64,000 nucleotides of DNA. Source: Pseudomonas frederiksbergensis (lineage in GTDB: Bacteria; Pseudomonadota; Gammaproteobacteria; Pseudomonadales; Pseudomonadaceae). Made by a program: the position numbers and the translations under genes. A model generated the notes under the pieces. It did not search any database. It was not told the DNA's origin and saw only the letters and a program-made list of their open reading frames with translations. Below, one piece after another: positions 34,601-44,700 of this stretch; positions within the stretch are counted from its first letter, which is position 1; each line of letters begins with the position of its first letter. The stretch covers positions 3,075,501-3,139,500 of the forward strand of contig NZ_FNTF01000002.1 in the NCBI RefSeq assembly GCF_900105495.1. Direction: 5' to 3'.

Positions 34601-34634
34601 AATCCCCCTGACTGAAGAGTACGGGGGATTTTTT
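34601..34634 (+). terminator. Rho-independent terminator after the GntR gene
   Basis: AATCCCCC pairs with GGGGGATT and is followed by TTTT. The partner strand also starts with AA pairs, so it may act on the guaD side as well. Confidence 0.8.
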
Positions 34635-34648
34635 ATGCCCGAAGAAAA

Positions 34649-35953
34649 CTAGCGCTGATGCACCTGATTCCCCGCCGCATAGGTCTGCAACACCGTCCGG
34701 TCATCCCCCAGCGTCATCAACACAAACAACGTCTCGGCAATGTTGTTGGCCTGCTTCAAGCGATAGCTCAGCAGTGGTGTGGCGTTGTAGTCCAACACCA
34801 GGAAGTCCGCATCAGTGCCCGGTTGCAGGGTGCCGATCTTGTCTTCCAGACGCAGCGCACGAGCACCGCCGAGGGTCGCCAGGTACAACGATTTGAACGG
34901 GCTCAGTCGCGCACCTTGCAGCTGCATCACCTTGTACGCTTCGTTCAGCGTTTGCAGCAGCGAGAAACTGGTGCCGCCACCGACGTCCGTACCGATGCCG
35001 ACATTCAACTTGTGCTTCTCGGCCATCGGCAGGTTGAACAGGCCGCTGCCGAGGAAGAAGTTCGACGTCGGGCAGAAAGCGATCGCCGAGCCGGTTTCCG
35101 CCAGTCGCGCGCACTCGTCATCGCACAGATGCACGCCGTGGGCGAATACCGAACGTTCGCCGAGCAGTTTGTAGTGGTCATAGACGTCCAGGTAGCCCTT
35201 GCGCTCCGGGAACAGTTCCTTGACCCACTCGATTTCCTTGAGGTTTTCGCTAATGTGGGTCTGCATGTACAGGTCTGGGAATTCGCTGAGCAACTGGCCG
35301 GCGAGGGTCAGCTGTTCCGGGGTGCTGGTCGGGGCGAAGCGCGGGGTGACTGCGTAGTGCAGGCGACCCTTGCCGTGCCAGCGTTCGATCAGCGCCTTGC
35401 TTTCGACGTAGCTGGATTCGGCGGTGTCGGTCAGGTAGTCCGGCGCGTTGCGGTCCATCATCACCTTGCCGGCAATCATCCGCAGGTCCAGCTGTTCGGC
35501 GGCTTCAAAGAACGAGTTCACCGATTGCGGATGCACGCTGCCGAACACCAGGGCCGTAGTGGTGCCGTTGCGCAGCAGTTCCTTGATGAAAATGTCCGCG
35601 ACTTCGTCAGCGTGATCCTTGTCGGCAAACTGGCTTTCGCACGGGAAGGTGTAGGTGTTGAGCCAGTCCAGCAGCTGTTCGCCGTAGGCGCCGACCATGC
35701 CGGTTTGCGGCAAGTGAATGTGGGTGTCGATGAAGCCCGGGGTGATCAGCGCGTCCTGATAATGCGTGATCTGGATATCGGCTGGCAGGGTCGGCAGCAA
35801 GTCGCTGGCGTGACCAAGGGCGCTGATCTGGCCGTTATCGACCACCAGCAAGCCGTCTTCGAAATACTCATAAGAGGCTTCGATGCCCACTTCGGCGGGG
35901 TCGGCGATGCTGTGCAGAATGGCGGCGCGGTAGGCTTTGCGAGTCAAAGGCAT
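34649..35953 (-). CDS. guaD: Guanine deaminase
   Basis: This amidohydrolase converts guanine to xanthine, the substrate of the XdhAB dehydrogenase encoded upstream in the same direction. The 434-residue protein shows metal-site motifs PGFIDTHIHLPQ (HxH), QTHISENLKEI, FAHGVHL and GTDVGGGTSFSLLQ. ATG at 35953 (MPLTRKAYRAA) is used in place of a TTG four codons upstream. It starts 8 nt after the xdhC stop, so it is probably the last gene of xdhA-xdhB-xdhC-guaD. Confidence 0.94.
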   Translation of the reverse strand: MPLTRKAYRAAILHSIADPAEVGIEASYEYFEDGLLVVDNGQISALGHASDLLPTLPADIQITHYQDALITPGFIDTHIHLPQTGMVGAYGEQLLDWLNTYTFPCESQFADKDHADEVADIFIKELLRNGTTTALVFGSVHPQSVNSFFEAAEQLDLRMIAGKVMMDRNAPDYLTDTAESSYVESKALIERWHGKGRLHYAVTPRFAPTSTPEQLTLAGQLLSEFPDLYMQTHISENLKEIEWVKELFPERKGYLDVYDHYKLLGERSVFAHGVHLCDDECARLAETGSAIAFCPTSNFFLGSGLFNLPMAEKHKLNVGIGTDVGGGTSFSLLQTLNEAYKVMQLQGARLSPFKSLYLATLGGARALRLEDKIGTLQPGTDADFLVLDYNATPLLSYRLKQANNIAETLFVLMTLGDDRTVLQTYAAGNQVHQR

Positions 35954-35961
35954 TGTCGTTC

Positions 35962-36819
35962 TCAATTCGTGGCTTGGTTCGAAGCCTGGTTGCGGCGTGA
36001 GGCAGGCAGCAGTTTGGCGATCGATGATCCGGCGCGGGCAGTGTGCTGGCCGAAATTGGCGTTATAGGTAGCGATGATTTCGCCGGCGATGGAGATGGCG
36101 ATTTCCACAGGCAACTTGCCTTTGACTTCGCCGATGCCCATCGGGCAGCGCATGCGTTGCAGCACGGCGCTGTCGAAACCACGGTCACGCAAGCGATGTT
36201 CGAATTTCACCCGTTTGGTCTTCGAACCGATCAGGCCGAAGTAGGCGAAGTCGTTGCGCTTGAGGATCGCAGCGGTGAGTTCGAGGTCGAGTTGGTGATT
36301 GTGGGTCATGACGATGCAGTAGCTGCCAGCGGGCAGGTCATCGACTTCGTCCACCGGTTCTTCGGTGACGATTTTGCGTACGCCGTGGGGGATCTGTTCC
36401 GGGAATTCGGCTTCCCGCGAATCGATCCAGCGCACTCGGCAGGGCAGGCTGGCGAGCAGCGGCACCAGCGCCCGGCCGACGTGGCCGGCACCGAACACGG
36501 CGACCTGCGCCTGAACCTGGCCCATCGGTTCGAACAGTAATACGGTCACGCCGCCGCAGCATTGTCCCAGGCTGGCGCCGAGGCTGAAGCGTTCAAGGTG
36601 CGTGTCCTGCTTGCCGCTGGCCAGCATCTCGCGGCCGATTTGCATGGCCTTGTATTCCAGATGCCCGCCACCGATGGTGTCGAAGGTCTGGTTGGCGCTG
36701 ATGACCATCTTCGAGCCGGCATTACGCGGCGTCGAGCCGAGCTCTTCGATGATGGTGACCAACACGCAGGGTTCACCCCGGGATTGCAGGTCGGCGAGGG
36801 CGTCGATCCAGTTGTACAT
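35962..36819 (-). CDS. xdhC: Xanthine dehydrogenase accessory protein XdhC
   Basis: XdhC binds the molybdenum cofactor, helps in its sulfuration and inserts it into XdhB. The 285-residue protein has the N-terminal XdhC domain (ELGSTPRNAGSKMVI, then GGGHLEYKA, and SLGQCCGG with the conserved cysteine pair) and a C-terminal Rossmann part (VAVFGAGHVGRALVPLLASL, CPMGIGEVKGKLPVEIAISI). ATG at 36819 follows GAGG by six bases, better than GTG at 36825. A palindrome (36856-36932) separates it from xdhB. Confidence 0.93.
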   Translation of the reverse strand: MYNWIDALADLQSRGEPCVLVTIIEELGSTPRNAGSKMVISANQTFDTIGGGHLEYKAMQIGREMLASGKQDTHLERFSLGASLGQCCGGVTVLLFEPMGQVQAQVAVFGAGHVGRALVPLLASLPCRVRWIDSREAEFPEQIPHGVRKIVTEEPVDEVDDLPAGSYCIVMTHNHQLDLELTAAILKRNDFAYFGLIGSKTKRVKFEHRLRDRGFDSAVLQRMRCPMGIGEVKGKLPVEIAISIAGEIIATYNANFGQHTARAGSSIAKLLPASRRNQASNQATN

Positions 36820-36855
36820 ATTCACCTCAACATTTCTGTTGTCTGTTCGGCCGTC

Positions 36856-36932
36856 ATCGCTAGCAGGCTAGCTCCCACAGGGTTTGTGGTGTCCACATAC
36901 GCAAATCCTGTGGGAGCCAGCCTGCTGGCGAT
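36856..36932. repeat. REP-like palindrome, family B, between xdhB and xdhC
   Basis: ATCGCTAGCAGGCTAGCTCC and TGGGAGCCAGCCTGCTGGCG are imperfect inverted arms. The element splits two genes otherwise expected in one operon. Confidence 0.8.
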
Positions 36933-36947
36933 TGGCCGCGCCGCTGT

Positions 36948-39347
36948 TTAGAGCGAAGCCAACTCAGCCTCGGCTTCAACAGCCTTCGCCACCTTCAACT
37001 GCCGCATCTGCTCACAGCCCCACAACACCCGCTCCGGCGTCGCCGGCGCATCGATTTTCGGTTGATGCTTGTAGTCGCCCAGACTGGCCACGGCGTCCTT
37101 GATCGCACACCACGCCGCGATGCCGAGCATGAACGGCGGCTCGCCCACGGCCTTGGAGTGGAACACCGTGTCTTCCGGGTTTTTACGGTTTTCCACCAGC
37201 TTCACTCGCAGGTCCAGCGGCATGTCCGCCACCGCCGGGATCTTGTAGCTGGCCGGGCCGTTGGTCATCAGTTTGCCCTTGTTGTTCCACACCAGTTCTT
37301 CCATGGTCAGCCACCCCATGCCCTGGATGAAACCACCCTCGACCTGACCGATGTCGATCGCCGGGTTCAGTGAGTCGCCGACGTCGTGGAGGATATCGGT
37401 GCGCAGCATTTTGTACTCGCCGGTGAGGGTGTCGATGATCACCTCGCAGCACGCTGCGCCGAAGGCGTAGTAATAGAACGGCCGGCCCCGCGCCTGGCTA
37501 CGGTCGTAGAAGATTTTCGGAGTTTTGTAGAACCCGGTGCTCGACAGCGAAACCTGGGCGAAATACGCCTGCTGGATCAGCGCTTCAAACGTCAGGATGT
37601 GATCGCGAACGCGAACATGACCGTTGTGGAATTCCACGTCTTCTTCGCTGACTTTGTACTGCCGCGCGGCAAACTCCACCAGGCGCTTCTTGATAATCTC
37701 AGCTGCGTTCTGTGCGGCTTTACCGTTCAGGTCAGCGCCACTGGAAGCGGCGGTCGGCGAGGTGTTCGGCACCTTGTCGGTGTTGGTCGCGGTGATCTGC
37801 ACACGGTCCATTTCCACCTGGAACACTTCAGCCACGACCTGCGCGACTTTGGTGTTCAGGCCCTGGCCCATTTCGGTGCCGCCATGGTTCAGGTGGATGC
37901 TGCCGTCGGTGTAGACGTGGATCAGCGCACCGGCCTGGTTGAGGAAGCTGGCGGTGAAGGAAATACCGAATTTCACCGGGGTCAGCGCCAGGCCTTTTTT
38001 CAGGATCGGGCTGTTGGCGTTGTAGCGACGAATCGCTTCGCGGCGTTCGGCGTACTGGCTGCTTTCTTCAAGTTCGGCGGTCATTTCCTCGAGCATGTTG
38101 TGCTCGACGGTCTGGTAGTAATGGGTGACGTTGCGCTCGGTCTTGCCGTAGTAGTTGGCCTTGCGCACCGCTAGCGGATCAAGGCCCAGATGGCGGGCGA
38201 TGGCGTCCATCACTTCTTCGATGGCGACCATCCCTTGCGGGCCGCCGAAACCACGGTAAGCGGTGTTCGACGCGGTGTTGGTCTTGCAGCGATGACCGTT
38301 GATGGTCGCGTCGCCCAGGTAATAAGAGTTGTCGGCATGGAACATCGCGCGGTCGACAATCGATGCCGAGAGGTCCGGCGAGCAACCGCAGTTGCCAGCC
38401 AGTTCCAGGGCAATGCCATGCAGCCGACCAGTGCTGTCGAAGCCCACGTCGTACTCGATGTAGAACGGGTGACGCTTGCCGGTCATCAGCATGTCTTCGA
38501 CCCGCGGCAGGCGCATCTTGGTCGGCTGGCCGGTGAGGTGCGCGATCACTGCGCACAGGCACGCGGGGCTCGCGGCCTGGGTTTCCTTGCCGCCGAAACC
38601 ACCGCCCATGCGGCGCATGTCGACGACGATTTTGTTCATCGACACATCGAGCACTTCGGCGACGAGCTTCTGCACTTCGGTGGGGTTCTGCGTCGAGCAG
38701 TAGACGATCATGCCGCCGTCTTCGGTCGGCATCACCGAAGAGATCTGGGTTTCCAGATAGAAGTGTTCCTGGCCGCCGATGTGCAATGTGCCCTGGATAC
38801 GATGTTCCGCCGTGGCCAAGGCCGCGGCCGAATCACCGCGCTGATGCGTGTGGCTGTCGAGCACAAAATGGCGTTTGCGCAGGGCTTCAACCACGTCCAG
38901 AACGGGTTCGAGGTCTTCGTATTCGATGATCGCGGCCATCGCGGCTTTGCGTGCGGTTTCCAGGTCTTTCGCCGCAACGGCCAGTACCGGTTGACCGACG
39001 AATTGCACGTCATCGATGGCCAGCAATGGGTCGCCCGGCAGCAAGGGGCCGATGTCTTTCAGGCCTGGCACGTCTTCGTGGGTAATGGCGATGCGCACGC
39101 CTTCGAAGGCGTAGCAGGGCTTGGTGTCGATGCTGATGATTTTCGCGTGGGCACGGTCCGACAGGCGTGCGTAAACGTGCAACTGGTTCGGAAATTCCAG
39201 CCGGTCGTCGATGTACTGCGCTTCACCGGACACGTGCTTGGCGGCGCTGTCGTGCTTGACGCTGCGGCCGACACCGGTGGTCAGGTCCTTGGCGAACAGT
39301 TCAGCCAATTCGGCTTGGGTCTTCTCTACAGCGTGATGATTAGACAT
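36948..39347 (-). CDS. xdhB: Xanthine dehydrogenase, molybdopterin-binding subunit
   Basis: The 799-residue catalytic subunit oxidises hypoxanthine and xanthine to urate. It starts with the alpha/beta hammerhead domain (about 20-130) and continues as a molybdopterin-binding domain with RRMGGGFGGKETQA (Mo-cofactor loop, about 240), YRGFGGPQGM (Arg for substrate orientation) and the late GVGEPP-like AVGEPPFMLGIAAW, which bears the catalytic Glu. Its ATG overlaps the end of xdhA by eight bases, showing translational coupling. Confidence 0.95.
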   Translation of the reverse strand: MSNHHAVEKTQAELAELFAKDLTTGVGRSVKHDSAAKHVSGEAQYIDDRLEFPNQLHVYARLSDRAHAKIISIDTKPCYAFEGVRIAITHEDVPGLKDIGPLLPGDPLLAIDDVQFVGQPVLAVAAKDLETARKAAMAAIIEYEDLEPVLDVVEALRKRHFVLDSHTHQRGDSAAALATAEHRIQGTLHIGGQEHFYLETQISSVMPTEDGGMIVYCSTQNPTEVQKLVAEVLDVSMNKIVVDMRRMGGGFGGKETQAASPACLCAVIAHLTGQPTKMRLPRVEDMLMTGKRHPFYIEYDVGFDSTGRLHGIALELAGNCGCSPDLSASIVDRAMFHADNSYYLGDATINGHRCKTNTASNTAYRGFGGPQGMVAIEEVMDAIARHLGLDPLAVRKANYYGKTERNVTHYYQTVEHNMLEEMTAELEESSQYAERREAIRRYNANSPILKKGLALTPVKFGISFTASFLNQAGALIHVYTDGSIHLNHGGTEMGQGLNTKVAQVVAEVFQVEMDRVQITATNTDKVPNTSPTAASSGADLNGKAAQNAAEIIKKRLVEFAARQYKVSEEDVEFHNGHVRVRDHILTFEALIQQAYFAQVSLSSTGFYKTPKIFYDRSQARGRPFYYYAFGAACCEVIIDTLTGEYKMLRTDILHDVGDSLNPAIDIGQVEGGFIQGMGWLTMEELVWNNKGKLMTNGPASYKIPAVADMPLDLRVKLVENRKNPEDTVFHSKAVGEPPFMLGIAAWCAIKDAVASLGDYKHQPKIDAPATPERVLWGCEQMRQLKVAKAVEAEAELASL

Positions 39348-40794
39348 AAGCGGTCACCCGAGTCTCGATGTGCGGTGTTTGCAGTTCGATGAAGTATTTA
39401 CGCAACAGGTTCTGCGCGCTGAGCAGGCGGTATTCCTTGCTGGCGCGGAAGTCCGAGAGCGGTGTGAAATCTTCGGCGAGTGCAGCGCAGGCGCGTTCAA
39501 CGGTGTCGTGATTGAATGGCGCGCCGAGCAACACCGTTTCGCAGTTATTCGCACGTTTCGGAATCGCGGCCATGCCGCCGAACGCTACGCGAGCGTCGGC
39601 GATCACGCCGTTGTCGATGCGCAGGTTGAACGCGGCGCAAACGGCGGAAATGTCATCGTCCAGACGCTTGGAGACTTTGTAGGCGCGGAACAGTTGTTCG
39701 GCGCTGGCACGCGGCACGATGATCTTTTCGATGAACTCGCTTTCCTGGCGCGCGGTGACCCGGTAATCGATGAAGTAATCTTCCAGCGCCATCGTGCGGC
39801 GGACTTCGCCTTTGCACAAAACGATCTGCGCACCGAGGGCAATCAGCAGGGGCGGGGAGTCACCGATCGGCGAGGCATTGCCGATGTTGCCGCCGAGGGT
39901 GCCTTGGTTGCGGATCTGCAGGGAAGCAAAGCGTTGCAGTAATTCGCCGAAGTCCGGGTACTCGGCTTTCAGCGCCTCGTAGCAATCGGAGAGGGCAGTG
40001 GCGGCGCCGATTTCCAGGCGATCGTCAAAGCGATCGATGCGCTTCATCTCGGCGACATTGCCGACGTAGATCATCACCGGCAGGGTGCGGTGGAACTGTG
40101 TGACTTCCAGCGCCAGGTCCGTACCGCCGGCCAGCAGGCGGGCTTGTGGATAGGCGTCATAGAGGTCAGCCAGATCGGCCACGGTCAGCGGCACCAGGCA
40201 GCGTTTGTCGCCACTGTTGAGTTCGCCGATATCGGTGGGGGCGATGGCCTTCAGGCGAGCGATGGTGTCGGCTTCACGGGCGTCGAACTGGTCCGTTTGC
40301 TTGCCGCAGCAGGATTGTTCGGCGGCCGCCAGAATCGGCCGGTAGCCTGTGCAGCGACAGAGGTTGCCGGCCAGTGCTTCGTGAGCTTTATGAGCATCCG
40401 GTTGATCGCTGTTCTTTTGCAGCGCGAACAGCGACATGACGAAACCGGGTGTGCAAAAACCGCATTGCGAACCGTGGCACTCGACCATGGCTTTCTGCAC
40501 GCTGTGCAGCTCGCCTTGGTGCTTGAGGTCTTCGACGCTGATCAATTGTTTGCCGTGCAGTGACGAAACGAACGTCAGGCACGAGTTGAGGCTGCGATAG
40601 CGAATGTGTTCGCGGCCATCGTCGTCCGTCTGCAACTCGCCAACCACCACGGTGCAGGCGCCGCAGTCACCGCTGGCGCAGCCTTCTTTGGTGCCGGGTT
40701 TGCCCACATGGTCGCGCAGGTAATTGAGCACGGTCAGGTTTGGGTCCAGGGCGTGCTCGCTACGGAGTTCCTGGTTAAGTAAAAACTGGATCAC
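39340..40794 (-). CDS. xdhA: Xanthine dehydrogenase, FeS/FAD subunit
   Basis: The 484-residue electron-transfer subunit begins with two [2Fe-2S] domains. The plant-ferredoxin-type cysteines are in EGCASGDCGACTVV (about 40-50), and the helical domain has CGFCTPGFVM and CRCTGYRPI. An FAD domain follows (about 200-370, LLAGGTDLALEV and GNIGNASPIGDSPP), then a CO-dehydrogenase flavoprotein C-terminal domain. The start is a GTG at 40794 after a GAGG. It is the first gene of the xdh operon and is divergent from a GntR regulator, with paired operators in the gap. Confidence 0.95.
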   Translation of the reverse strand: MIQFLLNQELRSEHALDPNLTVLNYLRDHVGKPGTKEGCASGDCGACTVVVGELQTDDDGREHIRYRSLNSCLTFVSSLHGKQLISVEDLKHQGELHSVQKAMVECHGSQCGFCTPGFVMSLFALQKNSDQPDAHKAHEALAGNLCRCTGYRPILAAAEQSCCGKQTDQFDAREADTIARLKAIAPTDIGELNSGDKRCLVPLTVADLADLYDAYPQARLLAGGTDLALEVTQFHRTLPVMIYVGNVAEMKRIDRFDDRLEIGAATALSDCYEALKAEYPDFGELLQRFASLQIRNQGTLGGNIGNASPIGDSPPLLIALGAQIVLCKGEVRRTMALEDYFIDYRVTARQESEFIEKIIVPRASAEQLFRAYKVSKRLDDDISAVCAAFNLRIDNGVIADARVAFGGMAAIPKRANNCETVLLGAPFNHDTVERACAALAEDFTPLSDFRASKEYRLLSAQNLLRKYFIELQTPHIETRVTAYV

Positions 40795-40852
40795 GGAAGG
40801 CCTCGCAGACTCATTATTGTTGTTAACCGACTTGAACCGAATTTATCAGGTC

Positions 40853-40889
40853 TGACTTTTCGGTCAATGATTTTCTGACTTAAAGGTCA
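40853..40889. promoter_or_regulatory. Paired TGAC-N6-GTCA operators upstream of xdhA
   Basis: TGAC-N6-GTCA occurs at 40853-40866 and again at 40876-40889, centre to centre 23 bp. The second is extended to TTTTCTGAC-N6-GTCAGGAAA. The GntR protein encoded 170 bp away is the likely ligand-responsive binder. Confidence 0.6.
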
Positions 40890-41060
40890 GGAAATAGCAT
40901 TTTGTCGATCAACGACTCGTTCCTTCATTATTGACCCTCTCGGGATAGCCTGCTTTTTGCTGGATTCGTGCCAAAAACCGCTGAGTGGGCACTCCGCCAT
41001 GTCGTATCAATTGCGCTACACTGCGCCGCTTGTGCAAATCGAAGAGTTTGAAGGACAACC

Positions 41061-41720
41061 ATGACGTTCAAGGCGCCGGACAGCCTCGCCGAGCAAATTG
41101 CTCACCACCTCGCCGAACGTATCATTCGCGGCGAAATGAAGCCCGGGGAGCGCATCCAGGAACAGAAGGTCACGCTGGCCCTCAATGTCAGCCGCGGTTC
41201 GGTCCGTGAAGCCTTGCTGATCCTCGAGCGCCGCCACTTGATCGCGATCCTGCCGCGACGTGGCGCCCATGTGACCGAGCTGACGGCCCACAAGGTCCAG
41301 AGCCTGTGCACGCTGATGAGCGAGCTTTACATCCTGCTGGGCAATGCAGTGGCCAGCGGCTGGCAAGTCCAGGCCGACATGGCGCCGTTCGTGCAAATCC
41401 AGCAGCGTCTGACGGCCAGCTATGAGCGCCAGGACATTCGCACCTTTGTCGATGACAGCTTCAGTGTGATGCGCGCCGCGTACCCGTTCGCCAACAACCC
41501 GTACTTGCAGGAAACCGTCGAGAATCTGCAGCCGGCGATGAGCCGCGCGTATTTCCTCGCCCTGGATCAGCGCAAAGCCTCGATGAGCGAGTTCCTCGAA
41601 CTGTTCGAACGCTTGCTCGCCGCCGTGCTGGCCCGTGATTTTCCGCAGATCCGCATTGTGCTGACGGCGTATGCCCAGCGCAGCAGTGATCTGGTGGTTT
41701 CTGCCCTGACGGACGCCTGA
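41061..41720 (+). CDS. GntR-family transcriptional regulator
   Basis: The 219-residue protein has a GntR winged helix at about 8-75 (AEQIAHHLAERIIRGEMKPG, then SRGSVREALLILERR) and an FCD-like helical domain at about 85-210. It is divergent from xdhA and two bases upstream of smc. The most likely job is control of xdhA-xdhB-xdhC-guaD through the TGAC-N6-GTCA sites; this is inferred from position. The ribosome site AAGGACAACC is good. Because smc begins two bases after its stop, changes in its expression would also affect smc. Confidence 0.86.
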   Translation: MTFKAPDSLAEQIAHHLAERIIRGEMKPGERIQEQKVTLALNVSRGSVREALLILERRHLIAILPRRGAHVTELTAHKVQSLCTLMSELYILLGNAVASGWQVQADMAPFVQIQQRLTASYERQDIRTFVDDSFSVMRAAYPFANNPYLQETVENLQPAMSRAYFLALDQRKASMSEFLELFERLLAAVLARDFPQIRIVLTAYAQRSSDLVVSALTDA

Positions 41721-41722
41721 GC

Positions 41723-44700
41723 GTGCGGCTAAAGTGCATCAAGCTGGCGGGGTTCAAGTCCTTCGTCGACCCGACCACGGTGAACTTCCCCAGTAACATG
41801 GCGGCGGTGGTCGGGCCCAATGGTTGCGGCAAGTCGAACATCATCGACGCCGTGCGCTGGGTGATGGGCGAGAGTTCGGCCAAGAACCTGCGCGGCGAGT
41901 CGATGACCGACGTCATCTTCAACGGCTCGACCAGCCGTAAACCGGTGAGCCAGGCGAGCATCGAGCTGGTGTTCGATAACTCCGACGGCACCCTGCTCGG
42001 CGAATACGCGGCCTACGCGGAAATTTCCATTCGCCGCAAAGTGACCCGCGATAGCCAGACCACTTACTACCTCAACGGCACCAAATGCCGCCGTCGCGAT
42101 ATCACTGACATCTTTCTCGGTACCGGCCTGGGCCCGCGCAGCTACTCGATTATCGAGCAGGGGATGATCTCCAAGCTGATCGAGTCAAAACCCGAAGACC
42201 TGCGCAACTTCATTGAAGAAGCGGCGGGCATCTCCAAGTACAAGGAGCGCCGGCGCGAGACCGAAAACCGCATCCGCCGCACCCACGAAAACCTGGCCCG
42301 CCTGACCGACCTGCGCGAAGAGCTCGAGCGCCAGCTTGAACGCTTGTACCGCCAGGCCGAGGCCGCCAAGAAGTATCAGGAATACAAAGGCGAGGAGCGT
42401 CAGCTCAAGGCCCAACTGTCGGCCCTGCGCTGGCAGGCGTTGAATGAACAGGTCGGTCAGCGCGAAGCGATCATCGGCAATCAGGAAGTCACCTTCGAAG
42501 CGCTGGTGGCCGAGCAGCGTAACGCCGATGCGGCTATCGAACGCTTGCGGGACGGGCACCACGACCTGTCCGAACGCTTCAATCTGGTGCAGGGGCGCTT
42601 CTATTCGGTCGGTGGCGACATTGCCCGGGTCGAACAGAGCATCCAGCACGGTCAACAACGCCTGCGCCAACTGCAGGACGATCTGAAAGAAGCCGAGCGG
42701 GCGCGTCTGGAAACCGAGTCTCACTTGGGCCACGACCGCACCTTGCTGCTGACCCTGGGCGAAGAGCTGGACATGCTCACCCCCGAACAGGAAGTCACCA
42801 GCGCCGCCGCCGAAGAGGCTGCCGCCGCGCTGGAAGAATCCGAAACCACCATGCACGCCTGGCAAGAGCAATGGGACACCTTCAACCTGACGGCCGCCGA
42901 ACCGCGTCGCCAATCCGAAGTTCAGCAGTCGCGCATCCAGCAGCTGGAAACCAGCATGGAGCGTTTGGCCGATCGTCAGAAGCGTCTGGGCGAGGAGCGC
43001 GCGTTGCTCTCGGCAGACCCGGAAGACGCGGCGATCATGGAACTCAGCGAGCAGCTCGCTGAATCCGAAGCGACGCTTGAGGATTTGCAGACCAGTGAAC
43101 AAGCTCAGGTCGAAAAGCTTGAACAACTGCGTCAGGAATTGCAGCACGCGCTGACGGCGCAGCAACAGGCCCAAGGCGATTTACAGCGTCTGAACGGTCG
43201 TCTCGCCTCCCTTGAAGCCTTGCAACAAGCCGCACTCGATCCGGGCACCGGCACCGCCGAATGGTTGCGTGAACAGAATCTGGCCGACCGACCGCGTCTG
43301 GCCGAAGGCCTGAAAGTCGACGCCGGTTGGGAGTTGGCGGTAGAAACCGTGCTCGGCGCCGACCTGCAAGCGGTGCTGGTGGATGACTTCGGCGATTTCG
43401 ATCTGGCCGGTTTTGCCCAGGGCGATTTACGCTTGCTCAGTCCCGGCAGCGATGGCGTGCGAGTGGCGGGCAGCTTGCTCGATAAGGTCGAGGCGCAGAT
43501 TGATTTGTCGCCATGGCTGGGGCAGGTCAAACCGGTCGACAGTCTTGAACAGGCTTTGGCCTTGCGTGGTCAATTGGCACCTGGCGAAAGCCTGATCAGT
43601 CGCGATGGTTACTGGGTCGGTCGGCACTTTTTACGTGTCCGCCGTGCCAGCGAAGCGGAAAGCGGCGTGCTGGCTCGTGGTCAGGAAATCCAGCGTTTGG
43701 ACCTTGAGCGCGAAGAGCGCGAAGCTACGGTCGAAACCCTGGAAACCCAACTTCAGAATCTCAGGGCGCAACAGCGTCAGCAGGAAAACGGTCGCGAGCA
43801 TCTGCGCCGACTGCTGCAAGACGAAGCCCGTCAGCAAGGTGAGTTGAAAGCCCAGTTGTCCGCCGGCAAAGCCAAGGCCGAACAACTGACCTTGCGCCGT
43901 ACACGCCTGGACGAAGAGCTCACGGAGTTGGCTGAGCAACGCGCTCTGGAGCACGAAAATATCGGCGAGGCGCGTCTGCAATTGCAGGAGGCCCTCGACA
44001 GCATGGCGCTGGACACCGAGCAGCGCGAGTTACTGCTGGCCCAGCGTGACAGCTTGCGCGAGCGACTTGATCGGGTGCGGCAGGAAGCCCGGCAGCACAA
44101 GGATCACGCCCATCAACTGGCGGTGCGTCTGGGGTCGCTCAAGGCGCAGCACGACTCGACGCGTCAGGCGCTGGAGCGTCTGGAAATGCAATCCGAGCGC
44201 CTGACCGAGAAGCGCGAACAGCTCAGTCTCAACCTGGAAGAGGGCGAGGCGCCGCTGGAAGAACTGCGGTTGAAACTTGAAGAACTGCTCGACAAGCGCA
44301 TGACCGTCGACGAAGAACTCAAGACGGCGCAGATCGCTCTGGAAGACGCTGACCGCGAATTGCGCGATGCGGAAAAACGTCGCAACCAGGCCGAGCAGCA
44401 ATCGCAGTTGATTCGAGGGCAGATGGAAACCCAGCGCATGGAATGGCAGGCCCTGACCGTGCGCCGCAAGACCTTGGAAGATCAGTTGCTGGAAGACGGT
44501 TACGACCTCCACGGCGTGCTCGCCACCCTGGTGGCCGACGCCAACGAGAAGGACGCTGAAGAAGAACTCGAACGCATCGCCGCGCGAATTCAGCGTCTCG
44601 GTGCGATCAACCTGGCGGCCATCGACGAATACCAGCAACAATCCGAGCGTAAACGTTATCTGGATGCGCAGAACGACGATTTGGTGGAAGCGCTGGACAC

